Positions 1-12,241 of a stretch of 64,000 nucleotides of DNA are shown here, one piece after another. Origin of the DNA: Gossypium raimondii (Eukaryota > Streptophyta > Magnoliopsida > Malvales > Malvaceae); assembly GCF_025698545.1 (NCBI RefSeq), contig NC_068576.1, forward strand, positions 53,478,390 through 53,542,389, given 5' to 3'. Each line of letters opens with the position of its first letter. Position 1 is the stretch's first letter. A program made the translations under genes and the position numbers. The notes below the pieces were generated by a model. That model worked only from the letters and a program-made list of their open reading frames with translations. It searched no databases and was not told the DNA's origin.

Positions 1-157
1 GAAAACCATAATTTCAGATGCCAACAAAATTTGCCTACAATAAACCAATGAAAATGGATATTAGACAAACAATTCTAGAGCTCAAGATCGACAAAAATAT
101 GAATACCAAGTTATGTTAAATAAATAAATTGAAAGAGCACGGGCTTTTTAAAAATAC

Positions 158-3100
158 CTGTCTTCAAACATGTTGCTAATGTAGCTCCCAACAACAATGT
201 TTACTGGAAGAACTGTTAAGCCAAGACATGCAAGAAATACAGCAACTGTGCTTGTCGACCAGCTGAAGTAGTATGTAGTGACGACACTAGACTCCGAGAG
301 TAAAATTTCCATTGCATACTTGAGCATGAAATATATCAGCAACTGAACCTGATGATATTATTAGAACTCAGGTCAGAGAACATTCAAATATTGTAAATAA
401 TTAAGCTATGTAGTTATGTATTAGATCTATTCTTAAAATTTCGAAACAACTAAGCTCATTTTCTTTGGCTAAACTTATACACAACTACAACAAGTTGATA
501 AACGTAAACATCTTACATGTCTACTTTTCCTCATTTAAGCATGCTTACTACTTTCATATTGCAAATGGCTTAACATGCACACTCAATTAATCGGTAGAAC
601 TTTTGAAACTCAAGCCAGCATTTGATTAAACCATATACCTTGACTGAGGGTGTAAGTAGTCTATAAGCTGATGCAATTGATGTAGCTGGTCGACGAGATT
701 CCTGAGAGACTTCTTCACTTCCATCAGCCTCTGCATCTTCATCATCTTCTTGCTGCTCTTCTGAAGTAATCAGCAATGGTTGTTTCAGACCTTTCTCAAG
801 TGTATTCTTTTCAGCCGTTTCTGTATTTACATGGTGAAACATGCATGTCAATAATTTTAATGCATTGCATAAGATGCCAAGTTACCAAATAAAACAATCT
901 CAGTGGAAAATTTTAAAAGGTAGAGCTCCAAAACCAATTATTGGGTTTTAATTTAAACAGATGGAAACACCTTTTGATCAGGTAATAAAAACATAATAGC
1001 ATAACCTATCAAGCCAAAAGATGATTGATATAAGAAAACAAACCAGAATCCGATGCATGAGGAGAATTGTTCTCTTCAACATCACGAGATGGTTCTTTAA
1101 ATGAGAACCACAACCATATCAGATATACAAGCCAAGCAACAGCCATAACCCATCCTGGCAAAGTCATTGCATTAAATGTCAATTTGTAAATCTTGAAATT
1201 TATCTGAAGTATGCCAGCAAGAGCAGGACCACATGCCATTCCCAAAGCACTGGCACTAACAAATCCAGCAGATGCCTGCATTCGGATTTTTAGGGGTACA
1301 CAATCACTGATATACCGGCGGTTAACAGCTCTAGCAGAACCGAATCTGCAATGACAAAGATTAATTTTTTAAAGCTACATGGTAAAAGTAAAAAAGAAAC
1401 ATAGCTACTAGTCTCTTAAAACATAATATTCATTGGTAAGTTCAATTTGGGTCCTAAAACCATATTCAATCTCCAATCCTATCCCTACTTATAATACCAA
1501 TAAGCTCAGGTTTGCCATACATATAATAAAAATAATAACTGATCCAATACGAGGAATTTCGGAATGGCTAGCATAGAGACATTATTCACTAAGAGGTTAT
1601 ACCGTACTTCAGCCAACACCAACTATAGCGAGCTTTCATTATGTCTCAACAATGACAATACCACTAACAGCCATATGGTGTGTTGGCAAAGTACCCAAAA
1701 GAACAAAACCGACCATGCTGCCTCAATCACTCAGGTACTATGAGCTGTGACAGTAAGAAAAGAATGAAAAGAAGATCACTTACCCACAAAAAAGCCGACC
1801 CAGTAGAAGCATTGTTAATGAGTTCAGATCATAAGCCAATGCATACATAGCATTTCCCACAAAAAGGACAATACTGCTAAATACAAGAGGTCTGAAGTAT
1901 GATCTGTTAGACCATGCACTAAAGTACACTGAAGAAAACACCTGTGCAACAGCCATTGCCCCAATAACAATACCACAAACTGTTGCAGCAGCTCCAAGGC
2001 TCATGGAGTAGTTATCTGCAGTAGGGACAATAATATATGTATTGACCATATAAAGGAATGTGTTGGCTAAGTTCAAGAGGAGTGACACATAATGGTATCT
2101 CTCTTCATCAATTTGTTCCTCAGCGGGAGCAGGTAGCTCTTCTTGCATGATCAGAGCATGTTGTGCCATAAAGTTTAGGAAGTTTGTTGAGTGAGTTAAC
2201 CTATCCACAGCTGCTTTTATTGAATCGACCACGGGATCCTGCAGATGATCCAAGTAAAATAGCATAACCATATCCTTATTATCATACAACAATTTGGAAG
2301 AAAAGTCAGATGAAAAATGATCACAAGTATGTATAGGAGAAACCTGGAGAGGAAGGGCAGGCGGATCATAGATTGATAAGTAGCTTCCTTGACAGTCCTG
2401 AAGTTCATGAAGATTACGAGATACTGCTCCAACAACAGCACCTAAACCCTGCAAATTATACAACTGGAAAATAAGCTTACGGGTACTGGCTAGAACTACT
2501 TTTGCATACCCTGCTTTTACGTATTCACAATCTCATCTAGAAATGAACAAGACCTGGATATTAAAGCCCCATTTACAAGCATAATTAAAGATAGAAATAG
2601 AACCCACTAAAAGAAAGGCAAAGCATATCTGAGTTTGACACATTACCACATGCTTGAACACTTGCTGCAGCTGAGAGTAAGGATGATTAGCACGACTTTT
2701 GACATAGTAATCAGTGAATCTATAGCGAAAGCGTTTATCGAACTTTTTCAATATCTTTCGTAGACCAATAGCATTCATTTCAACAAAATAGAGAAGCTTC
2801 AAAAGATCGTATCCCACTACTCTATAACCTTCTCTTAATTCAGTTATTTGGGATATTTCTGGCTGCTGCTCAAGAGTATCATGCTGTTCTCTAAGCTTTG
2901 CTAACTTGCTTGCGAGTAGGCCTTGTTGCTCCAGTAGAAAAAGGACAATCTTCTCAATCTGTAAAGTATGAAAAACATCAGATTCAACCCTGAGAAAGAC
3001 ATTTTTCATAATGCTCTCTCATAGTAGTGAGCTGCGCAAGAAGTCTTACTGTACCCGCATTGACCAGGGAGTGGGCAAGTAAGATGTAAAAAACAACTAT

Positions 3101-4277
3101 GAAAACAACAAAATGTTCTTAAACAACAAGGTTTATTGAAGTGGTAAAATGTGCCTAAATCTATTAAAGACTAACATTAATTTATGATCATTTGCAAACT
3201 TTCTTTTAAACCTAAATCTTTATATAAGGGCATTCTACTTCCACAGAGTCATGACATATCTCATTGCTCCGATAGAGCATTTTAAAGAAATTTTTACCAG
3301 CTAAAAGAGGCATTAAAATGCGACACAGCCAGCAAGCAAAACACAATAGATAGAATAAAGGATAAATTAAAGAAACTCCAATAAACGTATTTATATTCTA
3401 CCCCCATGATTTTGTTCCTACTCTTTTCCCCTTAACAATCCATAAATGTGAAAAAATAATAATGGGAAAAGGAGTGACGCTAAAGAAAATCTTAACTTAG
3501 GATAAGGAGAATGAAAACAAATTTCAAAAGGACCAAAAACATAATACCAGTATGTTTATAATGGAGACCATGCTATTCAAGCTTTTGGTCTCTGTATTCC
3601 ATGAATAAGTACATGAGGATAGTCTAAAGTTCATTTCTCAACATACCTGATTATCCAGCATTCTTGAGAAGTCTTTGAGAACATGTCGACGTTCTAGTGT
3701 CCCAACTTCAATTTGATGAGCATACTGTTTGACTTTCTTCTTCATTAACTTGTAGTTTATGTAATACCTGAAGAAGAATTAAAATATGACCATATGATCT
3801 TGCCTCGCTGCTAAAAACATTCAAGTTTGTTAACATGCAAAACTACCACATGTAAATATTTCATGCTCACATAAGACTGACAGTAGCAAACCAAGCACCG
3901 TCAACTATCAGAGAAGGTAATGATAGTTGTAACCACATTGAAAGATGTCATAATAAGATATATTAAATTACAACTAGCACCATGTTCTTTTTTTTCTGTC
4001 GAAAAAATTAGCAGCATGTTGCACAAGCAAAAAGCATAGTGTTAATACAGAAGAAAAATTTTGAACAAAAAAAGTACAGAATGAATTTGTCTAAGAGCAA
4101 AAATATTATATCAAACATAGGAAACCATAGCAAAAAATAATACAGACAAATTTTGAACAAAAAAATACATAGGAAATGGTCTAAGAGCAATACACAAAAA
4201 ATAACAAGAATATATCAAACATACGCTTGCCATTCCTGAATTTGTCTTGCCTTCAACTTCTTCCCAAAGGCAACCAT
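158..4277 (-). CDS. PHT5: SPX-MFS vacuolar phosphate transporter, PHT5/VPT family (3' end outside window)
   Basis: Eight exons join in frame: 4277-4225, 3767-3647, 2958-2647, 2448-2344, 2238-1784, 1345-1044, 820-639 and 348-158. All introns are GT-AG and all phases agree. They give about 573 residues and the gene runs off the left edge, since family members are near 700 aa. Residues 1 to about 165 form the SPX domain, which begins [17 protein letters not shown] and has the YYINYK segment and the Lys-rich KILKKFDKR helix that binds inositol pyrophosphates in this family. From about residue 235 a major facilitator domain follows ([20 protein letters not shown], then [15 protein letters not shown]). 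Known members sit in the vacuolar membrane and load phosphate into the vacuole when phosphate is plentiful, with SPX sensing inositol pyrophosphate. The acidic loop at 639-820 is typical. The exact paralogue (PHT5;1, ;2 or ;3) is not settled. Confidence 0.95.
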
Positions 4278-5150
4278 ATCTCTCTGCAAATAAATGAAGT
4301 AAATTATATTAACAGAATGCTGCAAGAAAAAATTATAAAACTAAGCATCCTTAGCATTATAAAGTAGACAACTGGAGAAAAAGTTTGAAACTAGAAGCAA
4401 GACAGATTAAAGCGACATTTACATATGAACTAGCTTCCATAATCAAATAGAAATTTCGGTAACGTATCAGAGAACAGAATATATTTGAACTATCACTGTG
4501 TCAAACAAGAACGGAAAAGCCACCCTAATTGAATTGGTCATTGAAATCATTTGTTTCTGGTTATTACTTATTGCTGACTAAAAGACAAAATGTTAATCAA
4601 TTTACCTAAAGGCAACTTTATCATCACTGAGTTGAAACAGCGAGTTTTCTAAATGCAACAGTTAACAAAAGTATACATGTTAATGCCAATGTTAAAATCA
4701 TTGAGTGAAATTACAACGGTTGCAAATTCTAGAGATTCCTAATGATTACTGGTTGGTTACCAAGAAACCTCAAGAAAAACAAAGACGAAATCTTAAAAAT
4801 TCAAAATTGTATGGTGACGAAATGCAATGATGCGAAACTGAATAAAAGGTGAGAATAAATCTTACTTTGTTTCAATTGTTTTTTAATCTTGTGTTATATT
4901 GGTTGTTTTCTAAGCAACCAAACAGAGCTAGAAAAAAAAGACGGAAATTAACAAGAAAAATAAGAAAGAAAAGCATTACCAGATAAAACAAATCAAAAAC
5001 GATTTACCATCAACGAAGAAGAACTACACAAAAAAAAAAAAAGAAACAGAAAAGGAAAAACGCAATTTAAGAAGGAAAATAATGGAGATATAGATCGATA
5101 CAGGAGGCGGAGGAGAGAGATGAATAACAAACAGAGAGGGTTTTTTTTTT
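4278..5150 (-). other. 5' UTR and 5' UTR intron of the SPX-MFS gene
   Basis: A GCAG acceptor lies directly upstream of the start codon (exon resumes at 4283, six bases before ATG 4277). The region to about 4980-5005 holds no reading frame of note and looks like a 5' UTR intron. Two donors are possible, near 4979 (GGTAATG) and near 5005 (GGTAAATC), and the leader exon would lie between there and about 5150. Choosing between them needs transcript data. Confidence 0.5.
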
Positions 5151-5160
5151 TATAATTTCT

Positions 5161-6427
5161 AAAAGCCGATATTTTTTCTATCAAATCATGTGGATTTTGA
5201 CGAACTAATTTGTGTAATTAAAGGGATGACATTAGGAACACATTAAATTCCGTTTAAATTTTAAATAAGAAAATAAATCCCTGATCCAAAGGTTATCTAA
5301 CCCGCGTTGGTGAAGAACAAGAATTTTTGAGCTTATTTGATTTTATTTTTATATTGTTATTGGTGGGGACTGGAGAGAGAGGGAATGTCTTATGTCTTAC
5401 ATGGATTTTGTTTCACATGTTGAAACTTAGATCTCACATCTAACGACAATACTATTAACATATTATCCACACTAAACGGGTTGGCATGTCATAAATTTAT
5501 GATAAATTAAAAAATTAATTAACTTTTTAAAATTTTATTTATTTTATTATAAAAATTGGTCAATCAATTATTTAATTAATCATGCTAATTTTAACAATAA
5601 AATAAATAACAAAAATCTTTTACTCTTTAACATAATTTATAGAGATTAATTATCTATTTTAAAATAAATAAAATAAAATTCAATTCAACTCATAAAGATT
5701 TAAAATATTATCGTATATCTTACTTTTATAAAGATATTCGGGACACATTTCCTTACTACAAAAACTGCTCGAGTGAATGATTATACAGCTACATTAAGCA
5801 AGTATTTTACAACGCAAAAAAAAAAATATTACCGTGGACTGCAAATTTTGTAAAACTAAAACTATTCCTACTATATTTATTGTTTATTTTTCATTTGTAA
5901 AGGAAAAAATATTGATTAGAATTAAAATAATTATAGTAAATAATTTATCAATTCATTCAATTTTAATAGTATTTTGAAATCAATTTAAAATTTTAATCTA
6001 TTATATTTTATATTATCTTCAATAATAATATTTAAAAGAATAAAATTAAATATATTATAAAATCATTATAATTGGTTTTGAAGGGTTATTCATGTTATCC
6101 ATTAGAATAAGCTAAATTCGATTCGATTCGAAAAAATTAAAAAAGAATTCGAATTTCGAGTTATTCGTTTTATTCGATTCAACTTAAATAACTCGAGTCG
6201 AGTTGAATTTCACAATTCGAATAACAAATTGGTGTAAATACTTTTTTTGTCCCTGTCAACTTTGAAAATAAGCAAATTAGTCTTTCTCAACAAAAATTAC
6301 AAAAAAAATTCAAAATAATTTTCAAAATTCAAGTTATTTATACAAATTTCAAATTTTATATTTTAAAAAAATCTAATATATATATATATAAAAATTTAAG
6401 ATTTTAAAAATTTTCTAAAATAATAAT
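5161..6427. other. AT-rich intergenic region upstream of the SPX-MFS gene
   Basis: No coding sequence is visible. Near 6115-6230 there is a run of TCGATTCGA-like words. Similar words recur at 9250-9420 on the far side of the solo LTR, so the LTR appears to have landed inside an older repeat. Confidence 0.5.
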
Positions 6428-9077
6428 TGTAACAGCCCGTTTTTTAGTGGTGCCGGAAACAGTGGTTTCAGGGCCACTAAATCCGATGAGTAAGTTCATA
6501 AATATTATTATTTAATATTTACAAGTCAAATATGATTTCTAAAAGGTTTTTATTTGATAATTTATGTTATATAAGTTATTTATTAAGTTCAAGTGGTTTT
6601 AGAAAATGAGGTATCGGGACCTTATTTTTATAAAATAAGCCGTAAATATTTTTATAAATATTTACGGAGTGTCATTAAGGTGGTATTAAAGTTTCGTTAA
6701 GAAATTTTAACGTTTGATGTTAATTAATTAAAAAGGATCAAATTAAAAAAGTGTATTCTCGGACTCCGTTCCTAGAATCAAACTCATAAATATTTTAATA
6801 AATATTTATGAAGCTAGTTGTGTAGTTAATTAGATTTCGATTAGGTGAATTTGCTTGAATTAAAAGTAATTAGGTATAAGGACTAAATTGTATATAGGGT
6901 GAAAGTTAAATTATAGATTAAAGAAAAATTTAAGGGACTAAATAAGAAATTATGCCATTAGCATTAAATGAAGCGGCATAAGGATGTAGATATTTATAAA
7001 ATTTAAAGTTAAAATATATATTATTATATTATTATATTATATTGTATTATATTATATTATATTATATTATATTATATTATATTATATTATATTATAGTGA
7101 TAAAATAAAGAATAAATGAGAAGAAAGAAAGAAAGAAAGAAAAGAAAAGGAAAGAAAGGATGGAGAAAGCCACGGCATTAGGCGTTTCAATTTTCAAAGT
7201 TCAATTAGTTAGTCAATTTAGTCTTTTTTTGTAATATTTATGTTTTAGAATTTTGGTGTTAAATCCTACCCAACCCATGTCAAAATTTTAGAAATTATTG
7301 AGTTTTTAAGTGTTGCCTATGTTGAATAATTTTAGTATTAGGAATTAAGTTGATAGATTTTAAGCTAGAAATGAAAAAGGATTAAATTTTAGAATAAATT
7401 GTAAATTTTGAGTAATAGGGACTAAATTGTGAAAATTTTTAAATGTAGGGATTTAAGTGAAATTAGAGAGTTAAATCTAGTTTAAAGTGAAAATTGAAAG
7501 AAAATATAGGATTAAATGTAAAGAAATAAAGTTAGTCTAGATTTAGGGGCTAAATTGAAAATTAGGCAAATATTGGGCAAAATTTGAAATATGCAACATG
7601 AAATTGAATTGTGTTGTATTGATGAATTTTAATTGTTTTAATTTAGTAGCTAACGTTGTATCGGAATCCTCGATTGAAAAGGGGAAAGATAAAGCCGACG
7701 TGGAATAGCTCGGAATTTCTAGTTTGTATTTCTATAATCTAAATCTAGTTATTAATTATTGTATTTTGATTTAACGCTTATGGTAAGTGGTTGAGGTGAG
7801 TATTTGGTATTTTGATGTTGAATTGAATTAAAGTTGATGGAAATTGATTGAATTAGTATATATATATATTATGATTGTATTGATTATTTGATTTGAATTG
7901 AATTTATGTGATTATGTGAAAAATTGATATTGGTTATTGGTTGTTTTTGAAATGTGAAATTGAAACCTTATTAACTGTATCGGGCTGAGTCGGATATAGA
8001 TGGCATGCCATAGGATTTGAAGAGTTCAGAGATTTCTTCGACTTCGAGTTGATGAGACACTGGGTGTCAATTTACTACTTCGGACTAATTCGATGAGGCA
8101 CTAGGTGCCAATTTACTTCGGTTTAACCGATGAGACACTGGGTGTCAATTTATTACTTTGAATTATCTGATGAGGCACTGGGTGCCAAAATGGTGTGTTT
8201 TGGTTGGATCCGTGTATCCGTTCGAGTCCGAGTCGTGTTAATAGGGGTAAATGAATAATAAAGTTTTATAATTGATATTGAAATGATATGGTATGAGAAA
8301 TGGAAGTGAAACAATGAATTGAAAATAAAATGTGAAATATGTTGTAAATACATGGAATATATGAGTTATATACTCATGAAATGACTATGGAATGAATATT
8401 GCAATTGTATAATGAAATGTGAAATAAATTGTGAAAAGCTATTTATATATAGCAAGTATGAAAATTGAGATATTTGTGAAACAAATGAAATATGATATGG
8501 TTGTTGTAATAATTAAATATTAATACGTGTTTATATTTCAATTGTATATTTGTAATTTCTTGTCTTTAAATATTCGGATTATAGAAATACCACTGAGTTT
8601 TACTCACGTACGATTTTGTTTCCCGTGCGCAGGTTAGGTACTTAACTTTTGATTGCCGGTTCAGCATCCAACAACAATCATGAACTCAAATGTGGTGATG
8701 TTTATCCTTTGTGTCGGCATGTACCTAGGGTGTCTAAATAATAGCTATTTTGTGGTTTGATTGTAAATGAGGTTATAAGTTTAATTTTGGTTGGTTTTAT
8801 ACATATAAATATGTTTTTGTTTTTGAAGCTATATTATGGCATGGTAAATTGAACTAAATCTAGATAGGTGCATGTGAATTTAATTCTATGTTTAAGTGCT
8901 CATGAACTAGGTAAAATTGATTTGGATTTGATATGTTTATAATTTGGATTAAAATGATGCTTTAATGACTTGTTTTGATGATATGAAATGTTTGAAATTT
9001 CTGTTTGTTTGATCTGTAAACTCCGGTAATGTTCTATAACCTGGTACCGACGAGGGATACAGGTTGGGAGTGTTACA
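6428..9077. mobile_element. Solo LTR, Ty3/gypsy-like, 2.65 kb
   Basis: It starts TGTAACAGCCCG and ends GGGAGTGTTACA, so it has the TG...CA ends of an LTR. The 5 bp on each side are identical (ATAAT at 6423-6427 and 9078-9082), a target-site duplication that fixes the boundaries. No gag-pol frame is present, so this is a solo LTR left by recombination between the two LTRs of a full element. It contains an ATATT microsatellite (about 7018-7097), a GAAA run (about 7113-7150) and a short tandem array (8051-8190). The family assignment is inferred from resemblance to cotton gypsy LTRs. Confidence 0.85.
8051..8193. repeat. Tandem repeat inside the solo LTR (units of about 37-41 bp)
   Basis: Four units start at 8051, 8092, 8129 and 8169. 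Each opens with GATGAG(A/G)CACT(G/A)GGTG followed by (T/C)CAATTTA. The variants alternate between gacactgggtgtc and ggcactgggtgcc, which suggests a duplicated two-unit block. Confidence 0.85.
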
Positions 9078-9907
9078 ATAATTTTGGGGCCTAATTAACA
9101 ATTCAAATTTATCATAGCAAGTATCTTATTATTATTATCATTTTGCTTTGATTTTTTTTAAATATGTATGGTTTCAAATTTATGTATTGTAATATGAAAT
9201 TAGTTATAATGTAACAATATTTCTATTTGACATGTTTAATTTTTTTAATTTAACTCAAACAGTTTCACTCGATTCGACTTGACTCAAATTTCATTTCACT
9301 CTACTCGATACGAAAAAAATTTCAAATTGAATTGGGATGATAAAATATGACCCGTGAACTCGATTAACTTAAAATTTTTTCACTCGATTCGATCGAACTC
9401 TCACAATTTAAATTTATCCATTTAAAAGAATTAAGTTTTTAGATTTAAGATCGAATTTATCTATATTCAATATTCATAATTAAATAATTTAACATATATT
9501 AGACTTCTACTATTTGTTTTACTTAGATGTATATGTTTTATTTTGATGTTTTAATTTTGTTTTATTAATTGGTCATGTCCTTTTTGAAACATAATTTTTA
9601 TAAGGGTTGTTTGGTTATTTATATTATGTAAATACATTTTATCCAAAAAAAATTAATCTATGTGAAAACACCTTCTGTAAAACAACATTATAAAGACGAA
9701 TCTAAACCGAAAAGGTCTTCACCCCTTTGTGCCACGTGACATCACATGGCATTTGGCTTTACAGCTGAGATTATACATGCTAACTGTGATTTGCTTTGCT
9801 GTCATTCAGAAAAGAGATCAGTTAATGTTTACTGTAGTGAACATAGATTTTTCTGCCACCTGGCAACCTATTTCCCAGTATTTCTTTTATTATCTAAATA
9901 ATATCAA
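9078..9907. other. Intergenic, remains of an older repeat
   Basis: AT-rich. The TCGATTCGAC-type words at 9250-9420 pair with those at 6115-6230. The short reading frame from 9729 runs into the fold-back element and has no recognisable domain. Confidence 0.4.
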
Positions 9908-10682
9908 GGGTAAACTACACCCATGGTCACTTTTGTTTACCTTAGGTTACATTTCAGTCACTTATGTTTAAAATGTTACGTTTTAGTCACTAAGCTGTTA
10001 ATTGTCGTTAATGGTGTAATGGTAAGCTGACGTGACATGTTAAATCATCATTTCAAACAAAAACTTTAGGTTAAATTATACAATTGGTCCCCATAATTTT
10101 TCGTTTTTAGCAATTTAATTCTTTTATGTTCTTTTAACTTTCTTTCTTTTTTTTTTCCAGTCTCTTCTGCTTCTCTCCCTGTTTTTCTACCTTCTTTATT
10201 TCTTTTAACATACCAAGAAGTTGAATTGGTAGTGAAGAAAGAAGCATGGTATGGGTTTATGGGTTTTGGTTATAGGGTTTTGGTTATAGGAAAATAATGA
10301 CAGTCGACTTCCTACTTCTTTTTTCATTGCCAATTCGACTTCCTAATATGTTAAAAGAAATGAGAAAGGTATGAAAACAGAGGGAGAAACAAAAGAAAAT
10401 GGAAAAAAAGAGGAAAGTTTAAAGAACATAAAAGAAAAAAAATTAAGTTACTTAAAACGAAAAAAATGGGGATCAATTGTATAGTTTAACCTAAAATTTT
10501 ATTTAAAATGATGATTTAACGTGCCATGTCAGCTTACCGTTACACCATTAACGACGATTAATGGCTCAGTGACTAAAATGTTACAACATGATAACGTAAA
10601 TGACTAAAACGTAACATTTCAAACATAAGTGACTAAAACATAACCTAAGATAAACAAAAGTGACCATGGGTGTAGTTTACCC
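9908..10682. mobile_element. Fold-back transposable element, Mutator-like ends
   Basis: The left end GGGTAAACTACACCCATGGT is mirrored by the right end (GTGTAGTTTACCC). Inverted similarity continues through the whole element: left arm about 9908-10250, loop about 10251-10310, right arm about 10311-10682. The flanks are ATAATATCAA (9898-9907) and ATAATATAAA (10683-10692), a roughly 10-bp target duplication with one mismatch, close to the 9-10 bp typical of Mutator-like elements. It encodes no transposase. A single decayed arm recurs near 46450-46665. Confidence 0.85.
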
Positions 10683-11500
10683 ATAATATAAATAATACAT
10701 AAAAGCATTAAATCGACATGATGATTGAGTAATCGAAATGACAGTGATACATTTATTTTATCAGAACCATAAACTTCCAATGAGGCTTTGACTAGAAGAA
10801 AACAAAACACTCAATATCGGCGGGCTTCAAGCCTATTTCCTGACATTCACGTTTTACTTGTTTCTAATGTTAGAGTCGACCGACATTCAATCCTAACAAT
10901 TTTTGACCAATTTTACATTAGATCCGCAGCCATGGGGTTTGTTCGGGTCATTGTCTGTGTCTTCATCAAAGATCGAATTAAGGTTGTGGGTTCAGTGAAA
11001 GGGACTGTTCTTGTGGTTTAATTATTTCACCAGCTCTTACCATTTTATTATATTCTAGCAGGCACTGCCCGGGAAAACAGTAGTGAAATCGGATGCACGT
11101 CGTTGCAATTTGTAAGAAAAATGGTGTAATTCTTGTTTTAGTCTCTCCACTGTGTTGATATTTGAGATTTAATCTCATAGTTACAGTGTAGCATAATTTA
11201 ATCATCTACTTTAATTTAATAATGTTGTTTGTAAATTCAAATTTATAACATCGATTTCTTGAGGCATGAAAGTTAGTAGTTGTTATTAAAGTGATAATAG
11301 ATAATATATTTTATTTGGTGACACAATTAGGGTCACATGAAAATCTAATTAATCATATTCAATCAATAATAAATTTATATGTGCCGGATGAGTGGTATTG
11401 TTACTATTACGATAATAATAAAGACGTAGATTTAAACATGTTTCTCTTTCAATTTATGGGATTAAGAGGGTTATGAGTAAAGATAGGCATTATATTAAAA
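10683..11500. other. Intergenic, no gene seen
   Basis: Short frames on both strands (for example 10788-11021 plus, 11291-11476 plus) lack domains, suitable context or splice signals. I see nothing functional here. Confidence 0.4.
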
Positions 11501-11504
11501 CTAT

Positions 11505-11990
11505 TCATGGGCCGAGTTACTCACCCAGGCCTGAATGCTCCTCCAAAATTTGGAGGGTTTGGGTCAAAATATTAGGCCTGAAAAGTGGGCTTCAGCAAAA
11601 AAAATAGACCATTTAAAATATGTTCAAGCCCAAGCTTGGCTCATTTTTAAGCTTATAATACTTTATATTATATTATTTTTATATATTATGAAATTTAGAA
11701 CACATTAAAAAAAAAACCTATACTAAATATATAATACTACTCTAATGTAAATATTAAAATAATGTTAAAATGATTATATAAAAAATATTAAAAATTATTA
11801 ATACTTAAATAACATAATATAAATATTTTTAAAAAAATTAAAAATAAATGGATTGACCTAAAATGGGCTTGGGCTAATTTTTTACAAATATGGGCAATTT
11901 AGGCGAAATTTTAAGGTCATATTGGGCTGGGCCGAGCTTAAAAAAGCATAAAATATGTTAATATTATACTTAAGTCCGACCTAAACCAAC
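11505..11990. repeat. Dispersed repeat, GGCC/GGGC-bordered family, copy 1
   Basis: The borders are rich in words such as GGCCTGAA, AGCCCAAGC and GGGCTGGGCC around an AT-rich core. The core contains AATTTAGAACACATTAAAAAA and TATAATACTACT(C/T)TAATGTAAA. The same order of words appears at 63480-63840, and a GC-richer relative at 46775-47145. It has no coding capacity. The family name is unknown to me. Confidence 0.6.
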
Positions 11991-12241
11991 CCATAAACAC
12001 TTCTATATTGTATTAAAAAACCATGTCAATTAAATGCCTAAACTATTAGGAAAAAAAAATCATATCATCACTGATAATAATTGATAGGATTATCAACATG
12101 GATGAACTAAAAACATTATAAAAATAGAAAATTAGAGTAGAAACACTAAATCTTTAGCAACAGCTAAGACTGGAATTAGAGCATAAAAATAATGTACAAG
12201 ATAGAAACCCCCATTCGCAAACCATAAAATGATTGAAGAAA

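Noticed and set aside
8051-8193. A CRISPR-like array
   Set aside because: The units are contiguous degenerate tandem repeats without unique spacers, inside a plant LTR.
10788-11021. A 77-aa plus-strand frame beside the fold-back element
   Set aside because: Contains no domain and no conserved motif; judged random.
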